Shown: in pieces, positions 50,616 through 62,800 of the stretch | How the letters are laid out: each line of letters begins with the position of its first letter | Numbering within the stretch: position 1 is the stretch's first letter | Source: Larimichthys crocea | Lineage: Eukaryota > Chordata > Actinopteri > Sciaenidae | Assembly (NCBI RefSeq): GCF_000972845.2 | Contig: NC_040019.1 | Span: 11,051,001 to 11,115,000 of the forward strand | Length of the DNA stretch: 64,000 nt | Reading direction: 5' to 3' | Translations under genes and position numbers: made by a program | The notes under the pieces: model-generated | Told to the model about the DNA's origin: nothing | The model's database searches: none | The model's input: the letters and a program-made list of their open reading frames with translations, nothing else

Positions 50616-53525
50616 CTATGTGCTGTTCCATTGTAGAAGAAGGTAGGGCTTCTCAATCAGCACAGTGAACACATAGCTCACCACCAGCGTGAGCACAAGG
50701 TGACCAAGGAACAGGTACATCTACAGAAGAGAGGAGACATACAATACATTGAGTTAAAAAAGAAATGAAGAAACTTAATTCTTAAATACCTCAGGGTTAG
50801 GCTTGATGAAACACAACGAAATGTGTCTGATGTACTTACAAAGTTTATGTCTGTGTAGTGGATTGGGGTCTCTTGTAAGCCAATATAGAATATGATGAAG
50901 ACAGGATGTGTCAGATAGCAGGCAAAACTAATGTTGGAAAGAGGAACCCAGAAACCTAATGACAAAAGGCTGTTGATAAAACCTGTAAAACAAAAAGATG
51001 TAGCATAGATTCATTTGATACATATCTCTGATTTCATGTGTAGAAGTCTAGTTTTTGTTCATTTAACAAGAAGTGTGCATACAACTGTGTTTGTATCCAT
51101 ATTTTCAAACAAACTAATTTGATTTTGTATTCTGTAGATAAAATGTAGATATTTACTGTTTTAGTGGTTTGGTTGAAAAAAAATCCCCAAACTGTACAGT
51201 ATATTTTGTTCATATAATAGTAAATTATTATATTATTGTGTTGTCACTCATCAAGAGTTTTTAATGTAATAGAAACAAATATTTGAAAATTTTTAAGATG
51301 CATATTCCAATTTGTATTTTGTTTTTCCTGAATTAAGTGTTTGGACTTTGGAACATCTCTGTTCTTGGCTTACCTCCATAACCTTCCTCACAGGCTAGTA
51401 TGATCCAGGTCACAGCCAGGGCCCAGAGTGGTCTGTGCAGACCCTGGTATAGGGCATGTGGCACAGATGGATAGGCCGGGGTCTCCCTGAGGACGTAGGC
51501 CAATCCAACCAACACAGCCATGGTAGATAAACAGCAGAACCAACCAAGTACTGCCTGCCACTGGAGCAACAGCAAGAAAAAAACATTATGTGTTTTGTAT
51601 TTCTACTGGAAGATTTTGCTGTGTGTAGTGATTGTGGCAGGTAGTCAAATGTTCTCACCTTCTGCTTTAACAGTTGATCTTTCTTTGTTGTCAAGTATAT
51701 TCCAGTCAAGATCCCTATTAAAAACGGCCCATATCTTGTGTAGGGTTTTACATAGTAGTACAAGACATAATGCTCAGATGTCCTGCAAATCAAATTAAAA
51801 TTAAATTATTTACAGAAACAATTAGAATGGCTAGTTAGCCTTTAAGCACATCTGAATCACTTTACAATCCATGCTTTTGGTTCCTAAGCAACTTTTATTC
51901 GTATAAATCACCAAAACTCTTACAGTGTAGATGGCTGGAAGACTGGCAGATGCAGAAGTCCAGTTATAACAGCACTGGTCACAGTGGTCATCAGCAGGAG
52001 GCCTCCAGCAACAACTGTAAACACACCTCTGTTCCTGATAAAGAGAAGGATGAATAAGATTACAGAGCTAGAGTTGAAATGGTGATTCAGATTTATCTGA
52101 ATACTTAATTTTTTTAGAATCATATGAAAGGACATACAGTCTGTAAAAATAGACCAACAGAGGAGTGGTTGCGAAACACTGAAAGTCCAGAGACAGGTAC
52201 CATGACCAAGGAATACACTGAGAAGAGATTAGGAAATACAATGTAAAGAAATAGGTCAGTATAGAATCGGAGCTACTATACAGCACATAGGTTTAAATCA
52301 AACTTACTATCTCATGGACTGGGAGAAGATTGCTAATCAACAGTAAGTTAGCCCACCAGTAAGTCTTACAGTCCATCAGTGTATCTATAAATGGGAACCA
52401 GTAGGGTCCCCACTGGACCAGAGAGATGAGGCCAATGGTTAGACACATAATAAACAGATGCAGTGGTTGAATTCTGTAGAAAGACAAGGAGAAAACACAG
52501 TTACATGACTGGTTTTAGATCATGCACCATGCAATAAAGAGCTTCTAAAAGACTTCTTTTTAGTGCCATTAAAAAAACAGTGACAGATTCATTTGGTGAA
52601 ATGATAAACATACAGTACCTTTTAATCCTCTTAAAGAGGTAGTTGGCCACCAAACCCAGGCTCAGTTTGTCTTCAGCTCTCTCGATGGAGCCCAGCAGAG
52701 ACCGTGCACTAAGCAGACCCCTACAACACAAACACTGCTAAACCGTGCAACTTAAACAATAAAAAAGTTTTTTATACACAGTATTTAAACTTAAAAATGT
52801 TGTTTCAGTCTTACCCTAGCAGTAAAAAGGTGTCCACAGCCAGAAAAACAGGTCCACTGATACTAAGCACATGCAGAGGGTTACTTTCAACTGTTTTCCT
52901 CCAGTTTTTGTAGTTATCTGCAAAAGTGACAATGCAGTGTAATAATGTGCAAATAATTTCATAACTTGCAGACTGAATGAGCAAAAGGGTTTTGTCATAT
53001 ACCCAGGTTGTTTATTACTGGGAACTGTGCAGAGTGTCCACATATGATCCATAAGAGGCTGAGAACGCGGATGCCATTCAGAGAGGAGTATCCTCCACCG
53101 GGGATGGTTGAGGAGGTGCTAAAAACACCCTGGCTGGTTGTTTGTAGAGAGAACACCTGCAGGCACCGGTACAAACAGCTTCGAGGAAAACACAGTGGAG
53201 TGTGGCTGGTGCTGTCTATGAGAGAGAATAATAAATAAAGCAATATATGAATATAAACACAATGTATAAAGATTTTTGCATTTAAGCATTAAGCGAATAG
53301 GAAGCGTTACTACTAAACCTACTGTTACTATTTTCCTCTGAAGTGCAGCTATTTATTTCGCTACTGGAGGAGCCGTTGGTCTTCAGCGTCCCATAAACAT
53401 TCGGACTTGCGTTTAAACAGGAGGCCTCTGCTGTTGGACTGACCTCTCTGTTCCTTTGCCACCTTATTATAGCTGTGAACAGGGTAGCTGCAAGAGGAAT
53501 TGCTACCATTACACAACACACAAAC
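50616..53525 (-). CDS. oacyl: oacyl exons 5-15: transmembrane acyltransferase-3-type domain
   Basis: Begins with the first membrane helix FVCCVMVAIPLAATLFTAII, a Ser/Asn-rich loop, then NGIRVLSLLWIICGHSAQF containing the conserved family His. Later segments: FLAVDTFLLLG, HLFIMCLTIGLISLVQWGPY, WWANLLLISNLLPVHE, CIPWSWYLSLDFQCFATTPL, VFTVVAGGLLLMTTVTSAVI, YGPFLIGILTGIYL, VLGWFCCLSTMAVLVGLAYV, SNISFACYLTHPVFIIFYIG and LFLGHLVLTLVVSYVFTVLI. The product ends EKPYLLLQWNST with TAG 50618-50616. AATAAA on the minus strand at 50517-50512 gives a short 3' UTR. Confidence 0.88.
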
Positions 53526-56166
53526 CTGCAGGAGAAAAGGTGGAACGTGTATGTTAGGTGAAGACTCAACAATGATACTTTCAGCCCTGAAATGAACTAT
53601 GCAAAGAGACATTTTAAAATTAGAAGTACACATGCAGATAAGACGGTAGATCCAATCATTTACTCACAGGCAGGTGACGTCCGATGCATCAGGATCAATG
53701 GTGTTGGATAAACAGTGGATCATGATCAACTCCTGAGTGGATTTATTGGCCAGGATGTGGGGTAAAGGTGGAACAAGAGATGTCTGACCAAACTGAAGTC
53801 TCCCTAAAAAGATGAAATAAGCCACAATCAAAACTTATGCTGGACTGAACGAATGATGCTGCAGTGAGTTTAGAGATAACATATTTTAAAATCACTAACC
53901 ATTCAGCACCAGCATTTGCACCTCATCTTCCCCACAGGAGTCAGGGACACAAATACCCTCGAAGTACTGGACTGTTCCCTGTAGTGGTAAAAACACTTGC
54001 AATAAGTTTTGCCACCTAAATGCCAAATGTCAGGATGAAATTGTATCTTTCGTAATGAAATGTTTTGTTGTTACCTGCCTAAGGAACACCTGGCAGTACT
54101 GTCCGGAAAAGGTGGGACCGTGTGCAGAGTGGCACTGCTGCAGCAAGCCAGGCCGGTTGGCATTACCTCCTTCAACATTGCTACCCATCTTTCCAAATGC
54201 ATCATACACTGATACACAAGCCCACCAAACAAAACACATGCAAATGCAACTTAGTACAAAGAACAAAACAGCAACTAATATAAACACCCGCCACTGTCCC
54301 TTTGTATAAAAAGAGGGTCTGTTTTTCTATAATAAAACCTGCAAATGTGATATTGATGCTTGAGTATGAACACACAATCATAAACTGATTTCTTGATTTT
54401 TCTTGAAGGACAATATGGTGGCTCTTCAAAATCCCATTTTCCCAATTTTTCTATCAAATTGAAGGTGTTTCTACATTTAGACTATAAAATAGTGATGTAA
54501 TGTACTATGATCAACCCTGTTAATGTACGACGAAACTGTGTAAAGATGAAATAAATCTCAAAAACGAAAATTCAAGTAATTACCACTCCGAAATATGAAC
54601 AAACAAACCTTATTTTTCTTACTTTTTTAATAGTGAAAATGCATTTTTTTTCCCTGGGGAAAAGGCAAGCCAGGACTCTCTTTATGAATATATCCAAAAT
54701 ATAATTTGAACTAAAAGCAGTTTTCCCATAACAGACACGTTGTTTCGTTGTCTGGTCTCTTCAGTTGAGTGAAACAGCGCCCCTCTCGGTTGTAACGGCT
54801 GGTCAATGACAGACAGGCTGTGCGGTCAAAAACGGCATTGCACCCTAACAGAAAAAAGGACAGGTGTGGCTGACACACCTTGATTACTAGGAAAATACAA
54901 AACTATGAGATGCGGTCACCATGATACTACTTTAAAAACTGAGAATGAATATGTCTGTTTTCAAGAGACTCCAAATACTCACATACCTCACAACAACCAG
55001 CACAGTTAATATTTTAATTAAACAAAGTTAGCTTGTTTTTCAGTGTTACTAGTTGCCGTGCGTTTGTGGGACTGTTAGCTAGAAGCTAGATAGAGAGAAA
55101 CTAAATAACGACCCGAGCAAAGGTCAAAGACATTACACGACATGGATATGGACTTCTTCATCTTCATCGTAAATACCGTGAGTTAGATATAAACTGTCTG
55201 TCTGTCAATGTTTGTCTTCTCTCAGTTTTCTCTGCAATGGTTAAATGTCTCTTGTCTGTGTCTTCTACTTGCTGTAGATGTCACTGAGATCATGTTAGTT
55301 TGCTGTGATGAAGCTTATATTTTCAATTTATTTAAATAAATTGTCATTTTATCAATTTTTTACATTTGGTTACATTTGCTTGGTAATTTGTGAATGAGCC
55401 TAAGCAGAAGGTCTTTTAGTTCCCTGTTTTATTTTTAAGGAAAAGCGCCTCAAAGTGTTGTACAAAATAAAAAAAAGACAAGTGGAAACAATTTTAAATA
55501 AGGAAAAGGAATATTAAATAATAAACAGTGAACTAAACTAAATTGGAAAAAATGAACTGAAACTGAGAATATCCTGTTACAGTTAATATAACTACAATTT
55601 GTAGGCAGTTTTTGTAAGCCTATACTGAAGACACATGGATAAAACTGTGTAAGTCATGTATTTGATGCATGCATTCATACTTTTTGATGTGAACATACTG
55701 TTTAGTATTACTTTACCTTTTGTATTCTATGAAAATACACGTTTATGTTTCTTTTTGGTCTCTTGTCTAAAGGTTTCAACACCACAGTGGCACAGTACTG
55801 CAAATCTCACGTTGTCCTCAGATGCCTGTCTAACTTGCTTTTTAAAGGTTTAAATAAGCACTTTGTTTCAAAGTTAATGTAACTGGCTCCTCTAAAAGTA
55901 CAGCTGGCCCTTGTCTTGCCATGTAGCGTGCACAAGGGACCCTACAAGTTAATGTACAGTCAGAAAAATAAGTATTTTAAACAACACTTACTGAAAACGG
56001 CATATTCCTTTGGGCTGTCCTGGTTAATTTCCCAGAGGAAAGTCTTGGTATCCTCCGTACATCTTTGAGACACTGTTGGGGCCTGTGTATTCTCCAGCGC
56101 TACGCTACACCCTGCAAACACAAGGAACGCCACCCAACCGAGGGCCATTTTTAGGGCTGACTGCAT
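50616..56166 (-). CDS. oacyl: oacyl: O-acyltransferase-like (nose resistant to fluoxetine 6 family)
   Basis: Multi-pass membrane protein with an extracellular NRF domain and an acyltransferase-3-type domain; the nematode relatives (NRF-6, NDG-4) act in lipid and drug transport, but the vertebrate substrate is not known to me. Fifteen coding exons in transcript order: 56166-55992, 54208-54075, 53978-53900, 53803-53668, 53525-53323, 53215-53003, 52917-52815, 52720-52619, 52473-52308, 52217-52138, 52034-51924, 51782-51659, 51560-51374, 50982-50840 and 50720-50616. Every border is GT-AG, phases agree and the total is 686 codons plus stop. The human counterpart on 18q21 is annotated as a pseudogene (OACYLP), so an intact copy is notable. 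Family call is from the NRF domain, NGIRVLSLLWIICGH and synteny. Confidence 0.88.
53668..54208 (-). CDS. oacyl: oacyl exons 2-4: NRF (Cys-rich extracellular) domain
   Basis: Exons 54208-54075, 53978-53900 and 53803-53668. Motifs: YDAFGKMGSNVEGGNANRPG, then LLQQCHSAHG, FSGQYCQVFL, YFEGICVPDSCGEDEV and IDPDASDVTCL. The spacing of the Cys residues is typical of NRF domains, in which they form disulfides outside the cell. Confidence 0.88.
55142..55177 (+). other. possible plus-strand first coding exon inside oacyl intron 1
   Basis: ATG at 55142 in a good context (G at -3, G at +4) is followed by 12 codons, MDMDFFIFIVNT, and a consensus donor GTGAGT at 55178. The preceding 400 bases look like a 5' leader. 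A possible continuation in the same phase is 55797-55854 (WHSTANLTLSSDACLTCFLK) after a CACCACAG acceptor. No protein family is recognised. This is a weak candidate for a small antisense gene or upstream start. Confidence 0.18.
55992..56166 (-). CDS. oacyl: oacyl exon 1: signal peptide and start of NRF domain
   Basis: Chosen start MQSALKMALGWVAFLVFAGC gives a good signal peptide ending near CSVALE, then QRCTEDTKTFLWEINQDSPK with the first conserved Cys. The frame stays open upstream to 56376, so an earlier Met is possible, but those upstream residues do not look like a signal sequence. The exon ends one base into Met (A|TG) before YDAFGKMGSN. Confidence 0.85.
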
Positions 56167-57890
56167 CTTTTTTTTAGTGGAGAAGGTGTTTAAATAACAT
56201 AGGAGGGGACACATCATCATCAAGAAGGTAGCGTGAAATTCATCTTGCATGGGATGGATTGAAAAACTGCCTTGGTAACTGTAGGTCCTCACCTGGTTTT
56301 CTATATCAGGTGTGAACAGGATTTGGTTACATGAGGATGAGAGGCTAACAAAAAAGGTCCAAGGCTGCGTCACCACACAGGATCAACATAATTAGAGGAC
56401 AAGTCTAATACTGGTACGTCAGTGTCACTAGAACACGTTTCACAATATTATCACTCTGATTTTATATACTCAGCTATAAATTGCGACAGAGGCTGTTCTG
56501 GTCTGATTACATGTTCTTGGTAAGAATAAATGGAAAACCTCGGCTATACATTTGTAACCATTAACAGTACATTTATCTAATGAGTTTATTACTGGAACCA
56601 TTTGTCTCAAGCTGAAATATAGCAGAAACAACACCACAGACAGTCCAGTAATTGAGATAAGCCAACAATGTCCACTAGATGGTGAGCTTGTCCTATAAAC
56701 TGACATAAAAGTGCCAGAACTTCACCAGGCAACATATACATACATTTATACGCATTCAATGTGATGCACATACCCTATAATCAATTGTAGTTTTTAGGCT
56801 TATGCTAGAGAGAGGAGATCATTTTCACATTGTTTGACCCCCTGATTGAGTTTGGTCATTAGATCTACATTTGACTTCAGTGTGAACAAAATCTGGTACA
56901 TTTTGCCTCTGTCTTACACAGAAGCATCACATTAGAATGGAAGGAAAGAGGTAGACATTTTTATACTTATTGGATTAGTTTAATTTTATAGTTTTATGAA
57001 GTGAAAACATGCAAAAAGTAACTGGACTCTAACTGCGTACATCCAGTTGTTGACACACACTGACCAATTAGCTGACTCCTAGAAAATGCATTAATACATG
57101 AAATTAATTTATTGTGAAGGAAACATGTATTAAGTCCACTCTGCTGTTGAAGAAGTGTTACATACATAATGGGAATGTGGTTGAGGTGGATGATCGGTGT
57201 GTATATATAATGCAGAGGACCAGGAGACCAGGATTCATCCTCCTGAGTCCCATGTGTGGTTCAGTTCAAGTAAACCGGGATTAATTGATTGTTTTCTTTT
57301 TTTGGCCATTAGAGGGCATACAATATGTTGCAAATTCATCACCTTAGAAGGCTGATATGGCAAAACAGTTGCGTATTTACACATCTAGTATATACGGAGC
57401 AATATTATCATTTATTTGGGACCATTCACTTGAAATCACTCTTTTTGACACCAGGGGTTTTCAAAGTGTGACACAAGGGGCTCACCCTCGAACGAAATAA
57501 AAAAAATGTAATTTTGCAACTTAAAAACAGATCGATAAGAAGATCGATTGGGAAGGCATTATCTTTCTTTCAAGACATATTTTCCAACAAATACGTAGTA
57601 TGAAAACAACATTTGCACGAGACAGGGTTAGCATTTAGGATTTGGGTAAATTAAATTAGACACTCGTGAGAACTCCCACTGTTAATGGTTGAATTAAAAT
57701 GTTCAATAGATTGAACAACATGTAAAACCAAACACACAGACTACAACCATTATCGTAATGGTCCACGAGACAAACGGCACTATACAAGCCTGAGTATGAA
57801 TGATCACAAGAGGATTTCTGATATATTTCCATGGAGAAGAGCTGATGTCTCATGTGCAGGTGACATCAGATCTTACCCCTGGCAGGTTTC
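56167..57890. other. intergenic region between oacyl and znf532
   Basis: No gene seen. It should contain the oacyl promoter and 5' UTR on the right of 56166. Short ORFs only. Confidence 0.5.
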
Positions 57891-57894
57891 ATCA

Positions 57895-59393
57895 TTTATT
57901 GACATAAAGAATAGTTTTGTACACAAGCATTAATATCTAAAAACAGCAGTAGCAGCAGCAGCAAGACACATTCTAATAAACAATTCACAGACTGCTTCTC
58001 ACATGCAGTTTTACAGCGCGACACAGTTTTATTGTAAGAGTAGAAAAACTACGGTCCAAAACTGAATGATGGTTTTTGGATGGTTTTCTTGGAATAAAGA
58101 AAGCAATGGAAAACAATCTCAACTGTCAGTCATTGTTTATGTAATTCATCTGGTTGGCTTGTATGAATAATTTAAATTCAGCCAAGTTTACATTCGTAGA
58201 AGGTTTTCTTCAGTTTAGAAGTTTTTCCCAGTGTTCTTTCTGTCAGTGAACATTAATATTGCTTTCACACTAAACTGAAGAAACAAGACAGAAAATGATA
58301 ATATTGGCATTGGTTATGAAATATGGGCTCATTACAGCTTTATTTTTATTCTGCTGTAAAACAAAAGACAAGTGTTTTGTATGTTTATATTTTAAATATT
58401 CAGATAAACTGGTTATCAAGTGAGTTGTAATCACAGAGAGCTGCCATATACATATTAAGACAGGGATGAAACATAAAAAAAACATCTTTTACAAAATATT
58501 TTAAAAAGCAAATTTGGCCCATATATTTGTCTTTAAAAGTTTGTTTATTGTGTTTAATGTTTGACATTATGATATACAAAACTGGGAGCTTTAAACTAAT
58601 TTTAAATACATCCACTGAACCAATTTTTGTTGTGTATCCGTATAATAATAATAATAATAATTATAATGACAATGATGTAAATGATAATAACTTGACAAGG
58701 TAGTGTGGAGATGCAGCTGAAAATAGGCTTCATCTTTGCCTGATTGTCAGAAATGTTCTGATAGTTCATGTAATTTCAGCTCAACATAAATGCAGAGATT
58801 TAGTTCTAGGATCAGTAATTTTGGGATGTATTAGGAGACCAAAGCTAGGGTTTATTGTAGAAGCCAAGGAGGGCTCAGAGAGAAATATTAGTTCCCCATG
58901 AAATTAAAATGAAACAAATAAAAAAAAATGTTTGATGCCACTCTTCTACTCAGCTTTTAAGTGGAAACTGAAGACTCAGAAGGCGTGACATGTACTGTAC
59001 CAAGGAAACCTGAAGCTCCCACGGTTTCATGTGTGTATATTTTGTCTTTCAGACATTCGTTGGACATTAGCAGCATTGAAAATCCAGAACACTGCTGACT
59101 GTATGAGGATTAATCCCATTACAACAATATATTAATACATTATCTAGTTCTAGTGAGAAGACAACAATGGAGACTGTTTAAAATAAAAAAGCTCTTCTAT
59201 AAAAAAGATCTATTCAAGGCCTATAGAAACATCTATGCATGTACAAAAAACTATATTGTTCCATTTACTTAAAGACATAAAATGACTGTATTGTTACATA
59301 TTTATGTGGGTACACTGTATACATATTGTAGTACCCTACATGTACATTATGTATATGCAGCTTTTGATGGAATGGTTTAAAACTGTGTCCCTC
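57895..59393 (-). other. znf532: znf532 3' UTR
   Basis: Non-coding sequence after the znf532 stop. Minus-strand AATAAA signals occur at 58345-58340, 58033-58028 and 57900-57895, so the 3' UTR is likely 1.05-1.5 kb. It includes an ATA trinucleotide repeat (58642-58663). Confidence 0.5.
58642..58663. repeat. ATA trinucleotide repeat
   Basis: ATA run inside the predicted znf532 3' UTR. Confidence 0.85.
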
Positions 59394-59888
59394 TCACTTC
59401 TCAGCTGCACTTAGTCTCTTTGACTTTATGAACGCCATCCCATGTGTCCTCATGTGAGTATTTAGATTACCCTCCGTTTCAAACATCTTCCCGCACACTT
59501 TGCATTTGGTATTTGGCGTCCCATCATTGTTCTCATCCATAACATCCAGCTGATTCTCTCTTTGGCTTTCGTCATCGTCTTTTCCCCGTCCGTTGTATCG
59601 GCCGAGACCCTGTGGCTCCTTCAGCCGATGGACGATAAAAAGATGTCGGGCCAGTGAGCGGTGTGAGGTGTAGCACAGGCCGCACTCCTGACACTGGTAG
59701 GACGAGCCATCAGACTTGTGCTGGGGAATGTGCTCATGGAAAGCTGTGATGTCCTCTGTAGTGAAGCCACAGACAGCACACTTGTGAACTTTTAGGATGT
59801 TCACCTTGAGCCTCTTTAACGGCTGTGAGTCCGAGCCCCTTGAGTTCAAGCCTTCATCCTCTTCTGGCTTCCTTTTGGGGCTGCGAGG
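59394..59888 (-). CDS. znf532: znf532 last coding exon, three C-terminal fingers
   Basis: Starts [13 protein letters not shown] (human SPKRKLEE), then [33 protein letters not shown], an acidic spacer and [17 protein letters not shown]. Stop TGA is 59396-59394. Likely nuclear localisation sequences are PKRK and LKRLKVN. Confidence 0.94.
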   Translation of the reverse strand, partial: PRSPKRKPEEDEGLNSRGSDSQPLKRLKVNILKVHKCAVCGFTTEDITAFHEHIPQHKSDGSSYQCQECGLCYTSHRSLARHLFIVHRLKEPQGLGRYNGRGKDDDESQRENQLDVMDENNDGTPNTKCKVCGKMFETEGNLNTHMRTHGMAFIKSKRLSAAEK

Positions 59889-62800
59889 CTGTGGATGAGA
59901 TTAAACTGATCGGTTAGGAATGACAGGAGAACTAGAAAGTCACTTCACAAGGTGCACTTCGTCTTAATAAATGTATGTCCATAAATGTGTGCCACGGTAC
60001 CGTTTTCTTGTTAGATGAAGCGTCTGTATTATCAGACTTGACAGTCTTCCCCTCTGGGTCTTTGACTCCATGCATCAGCTGAATGTGCTGATCCAGCAGC
60101 ACTCTTTTAGTGAACGGCTGACTGAGAGCTGGACAGTGCCTGTCAAAGCACAAGAAAATAAAAGCTTATTTTGTCTTCTGTTATTGGCATACATACAAAT
60201 CGCATATTTGTTATGGACTGTATGTAAGCAGGGTAAAGCTTGGTTCTCGTGACTATCCTGCACATCAAACTTCCACAATTACATAGTCGATAGCTACTGC
60301 ACAGACCCAACACGTGTCTCCTGAAATGTGACACATCACATCACGACTGTGTGCGCAACTCATCACTGACAAGTGACTCACTGTAATCACAGTCTCTTTT
60401 GCCTCCTTTATAAGTGATACAATCGTTTGAAGACAGTGAGCGTCAGGCGTTTTAAGCTATTGGCCAAAGACGACATGTATATGTCTAAGTTATAAAGCCC
60501 TGTCTATCTAAGTAAAGGAGAAAATCTGACTTTACTATAGAGAGCAAAGTGCACAAAGAGGAAGGGCGGATGGATGGTCAATCAAACACGGGAGACAGTT
60601 TGTTTCCTGTTTTCTTCGTACAGTCAGTGTTGTTTTCTGGTAATCATGACAGCCTTTGTTCGCTGAGTGCAACCAAGTTACAAAGGTTTTATTTATTTTT
60701 TATATACCTTTGTCCAGTTGATAGTGGAATCAGATCAGAAAACACTTCCGTATCATTTTGGACAAGACATCTTGCCTCTGTACTCACGGGCAGGTGTAGA
60801 CCTTTCGCAGTCCCTTGTGTTTCAGACGGTTGTGTCGACAAAGACTGTGGGAGGAGCTGAAGGATTTGTCGCACTGTCGACATGGGTGCTTCTTTAGTAT
60901 CTGCAACATCGATATAGAGAGTAATGGTCTTAAAATATAGGTAGTTCTAGTGCATCTATGTTTATACTCTTGGGCTTGTGGTGGAATATAACTAAGGTAA
61001 TTTACTCAAGTAGTGAAGGGACGCCTGCAAGCTAGTTCAGGCTACGAGAGCTCCTCCACAATCATCTTCCAATCATACCCTCACAATTTGGTGGTCTATT
61101 TAAGCTACATAATTTTATAATAATAATCTATGCCACACATCAGAAACTTTCTCATGAGAGTAGTTTCAAACATTTACCTTGCCATGTTCACGCCTCATGT
61201 GAGCCACAAAGACCTCTCTTGAACTAAAGATGTTATTGCAGTTTCCACATGTGTATCCTGAGCCAGGAGGGTTCTTGTGGTCCACTGAGTTAGTTTTCTT
61301 TAGCGGTGAAGGTGAAGACTTCTTTTCTCCCTTGTCTTGACCATTGACATTTCCTCCATCCTTGTTGTTATTATTACTTGGACTGTTGGTACTGTTAGAG
61401 TTGGTGGGCTTGGTGCTGAGAGGGAGGTTGATGCCTAAATTTGGTGGACCCTCAATGGTCTTCAGGGTTCCATGCGTGGCCTGGATCCACACATGCAGAA
61501 TAAAGAGATACAATGAATAAAAATGTGTAAAACACTAATATGTGAACCATTTAAAGTAATCACTCATGTAATTGGCCTTGGAAATTTAGACTCATAAGAT
61601 CAAGTCGGCATAAATACAAAGTGGCTATTGTAATCAAGCATGCTGAAATAACTACTTTTTATGCCCACCTTAATATGATCCAACATGAGCTGTTTCTGTG
61701 CGTAGTGCATGGAGCAGTCGGGGCATTTGAACACTGAAACTTTATGATTGACAACATGCTGGTCAAAGTGTGTGTAGAGCAGGGACTGCAAAGTGAACAC
61801 GGTATCACACATGGAGCACTTATGGATCACCCTAAAAGACAGAAAGGAAAAAAAAACTTATTAAAAGTCACTGGGAGTTCATCTGAATAAAGACTCAATT
61901 TATATACACAGAAGAGAAAGGTAAAAACAAATGTTATCTTATGTTTCAATTAACTCTATGAAACAATCAGTTCCATGTCAAGTATTTTTGTACCTGTTGT
62001 CTGTTTCTCTAAACAAACCTCAATCATAGTGAAATAGATGGTTCAGCACATTGAATATTGTTATTTAGCTTTATGTTTGAGGCACAGCAGGCACCAAACC
62101 AATCCAATGGTGCAAGAACACCTGCTGCTATGCACCTGTATTGTCAGTAGTGTTGATGAAGGACAGTGGTCAGTGAAAGGTTGCCATGTGGAAAAAACAA
62201 AACAAAACAAGATAAGCCACCATGTCTAAAACCTACAAATCCTGCTACTGATGAAGCAGCGAGGATGATCTTCTTTAGAAAAATGAATTGGGCATGGGTA
62301 TTAGGTTATATTGGTGTGTGTCTGTGTGAAATGAAGAGTATGTAAATATGTGCTGACGTGTGATTGAACTCTTTAAGGAAAAAGCTTGTTTATTATGTGT
62401 GTACTGCATACTATTTTTATTTAAATATATATTTAATGTGACATTGAATTAAATTTTATTTAATTTGCACTTCAAAATGTTTTATATAAATAATAAGTGT
62501 CCACAGTGTCTTGGATAGTAAAGCATGTGAAGACTTACTTGGGCTCTCCTGCCTTCATTCCTGGATGCTGTGTGTGTGCATGAGAGTGCGTTCCTGGTGC
62601 AGACTTGAAGGCCATGGGGCAAAGGGGACATTTATAGAAGACCTCGCAGTGAGTACTTTGAATGTGGGCTTTTACAGTTGCAATGTCAGCGAAGATCACA
62701 CTACAGTGGACACATCTGGAGGGAAAAAGGAATAAGAGTTTGCAAAAATCAGATTGGACTTGTTGTTTCTAATATAAGTTTGTTTTCTTTAATGTACCAG

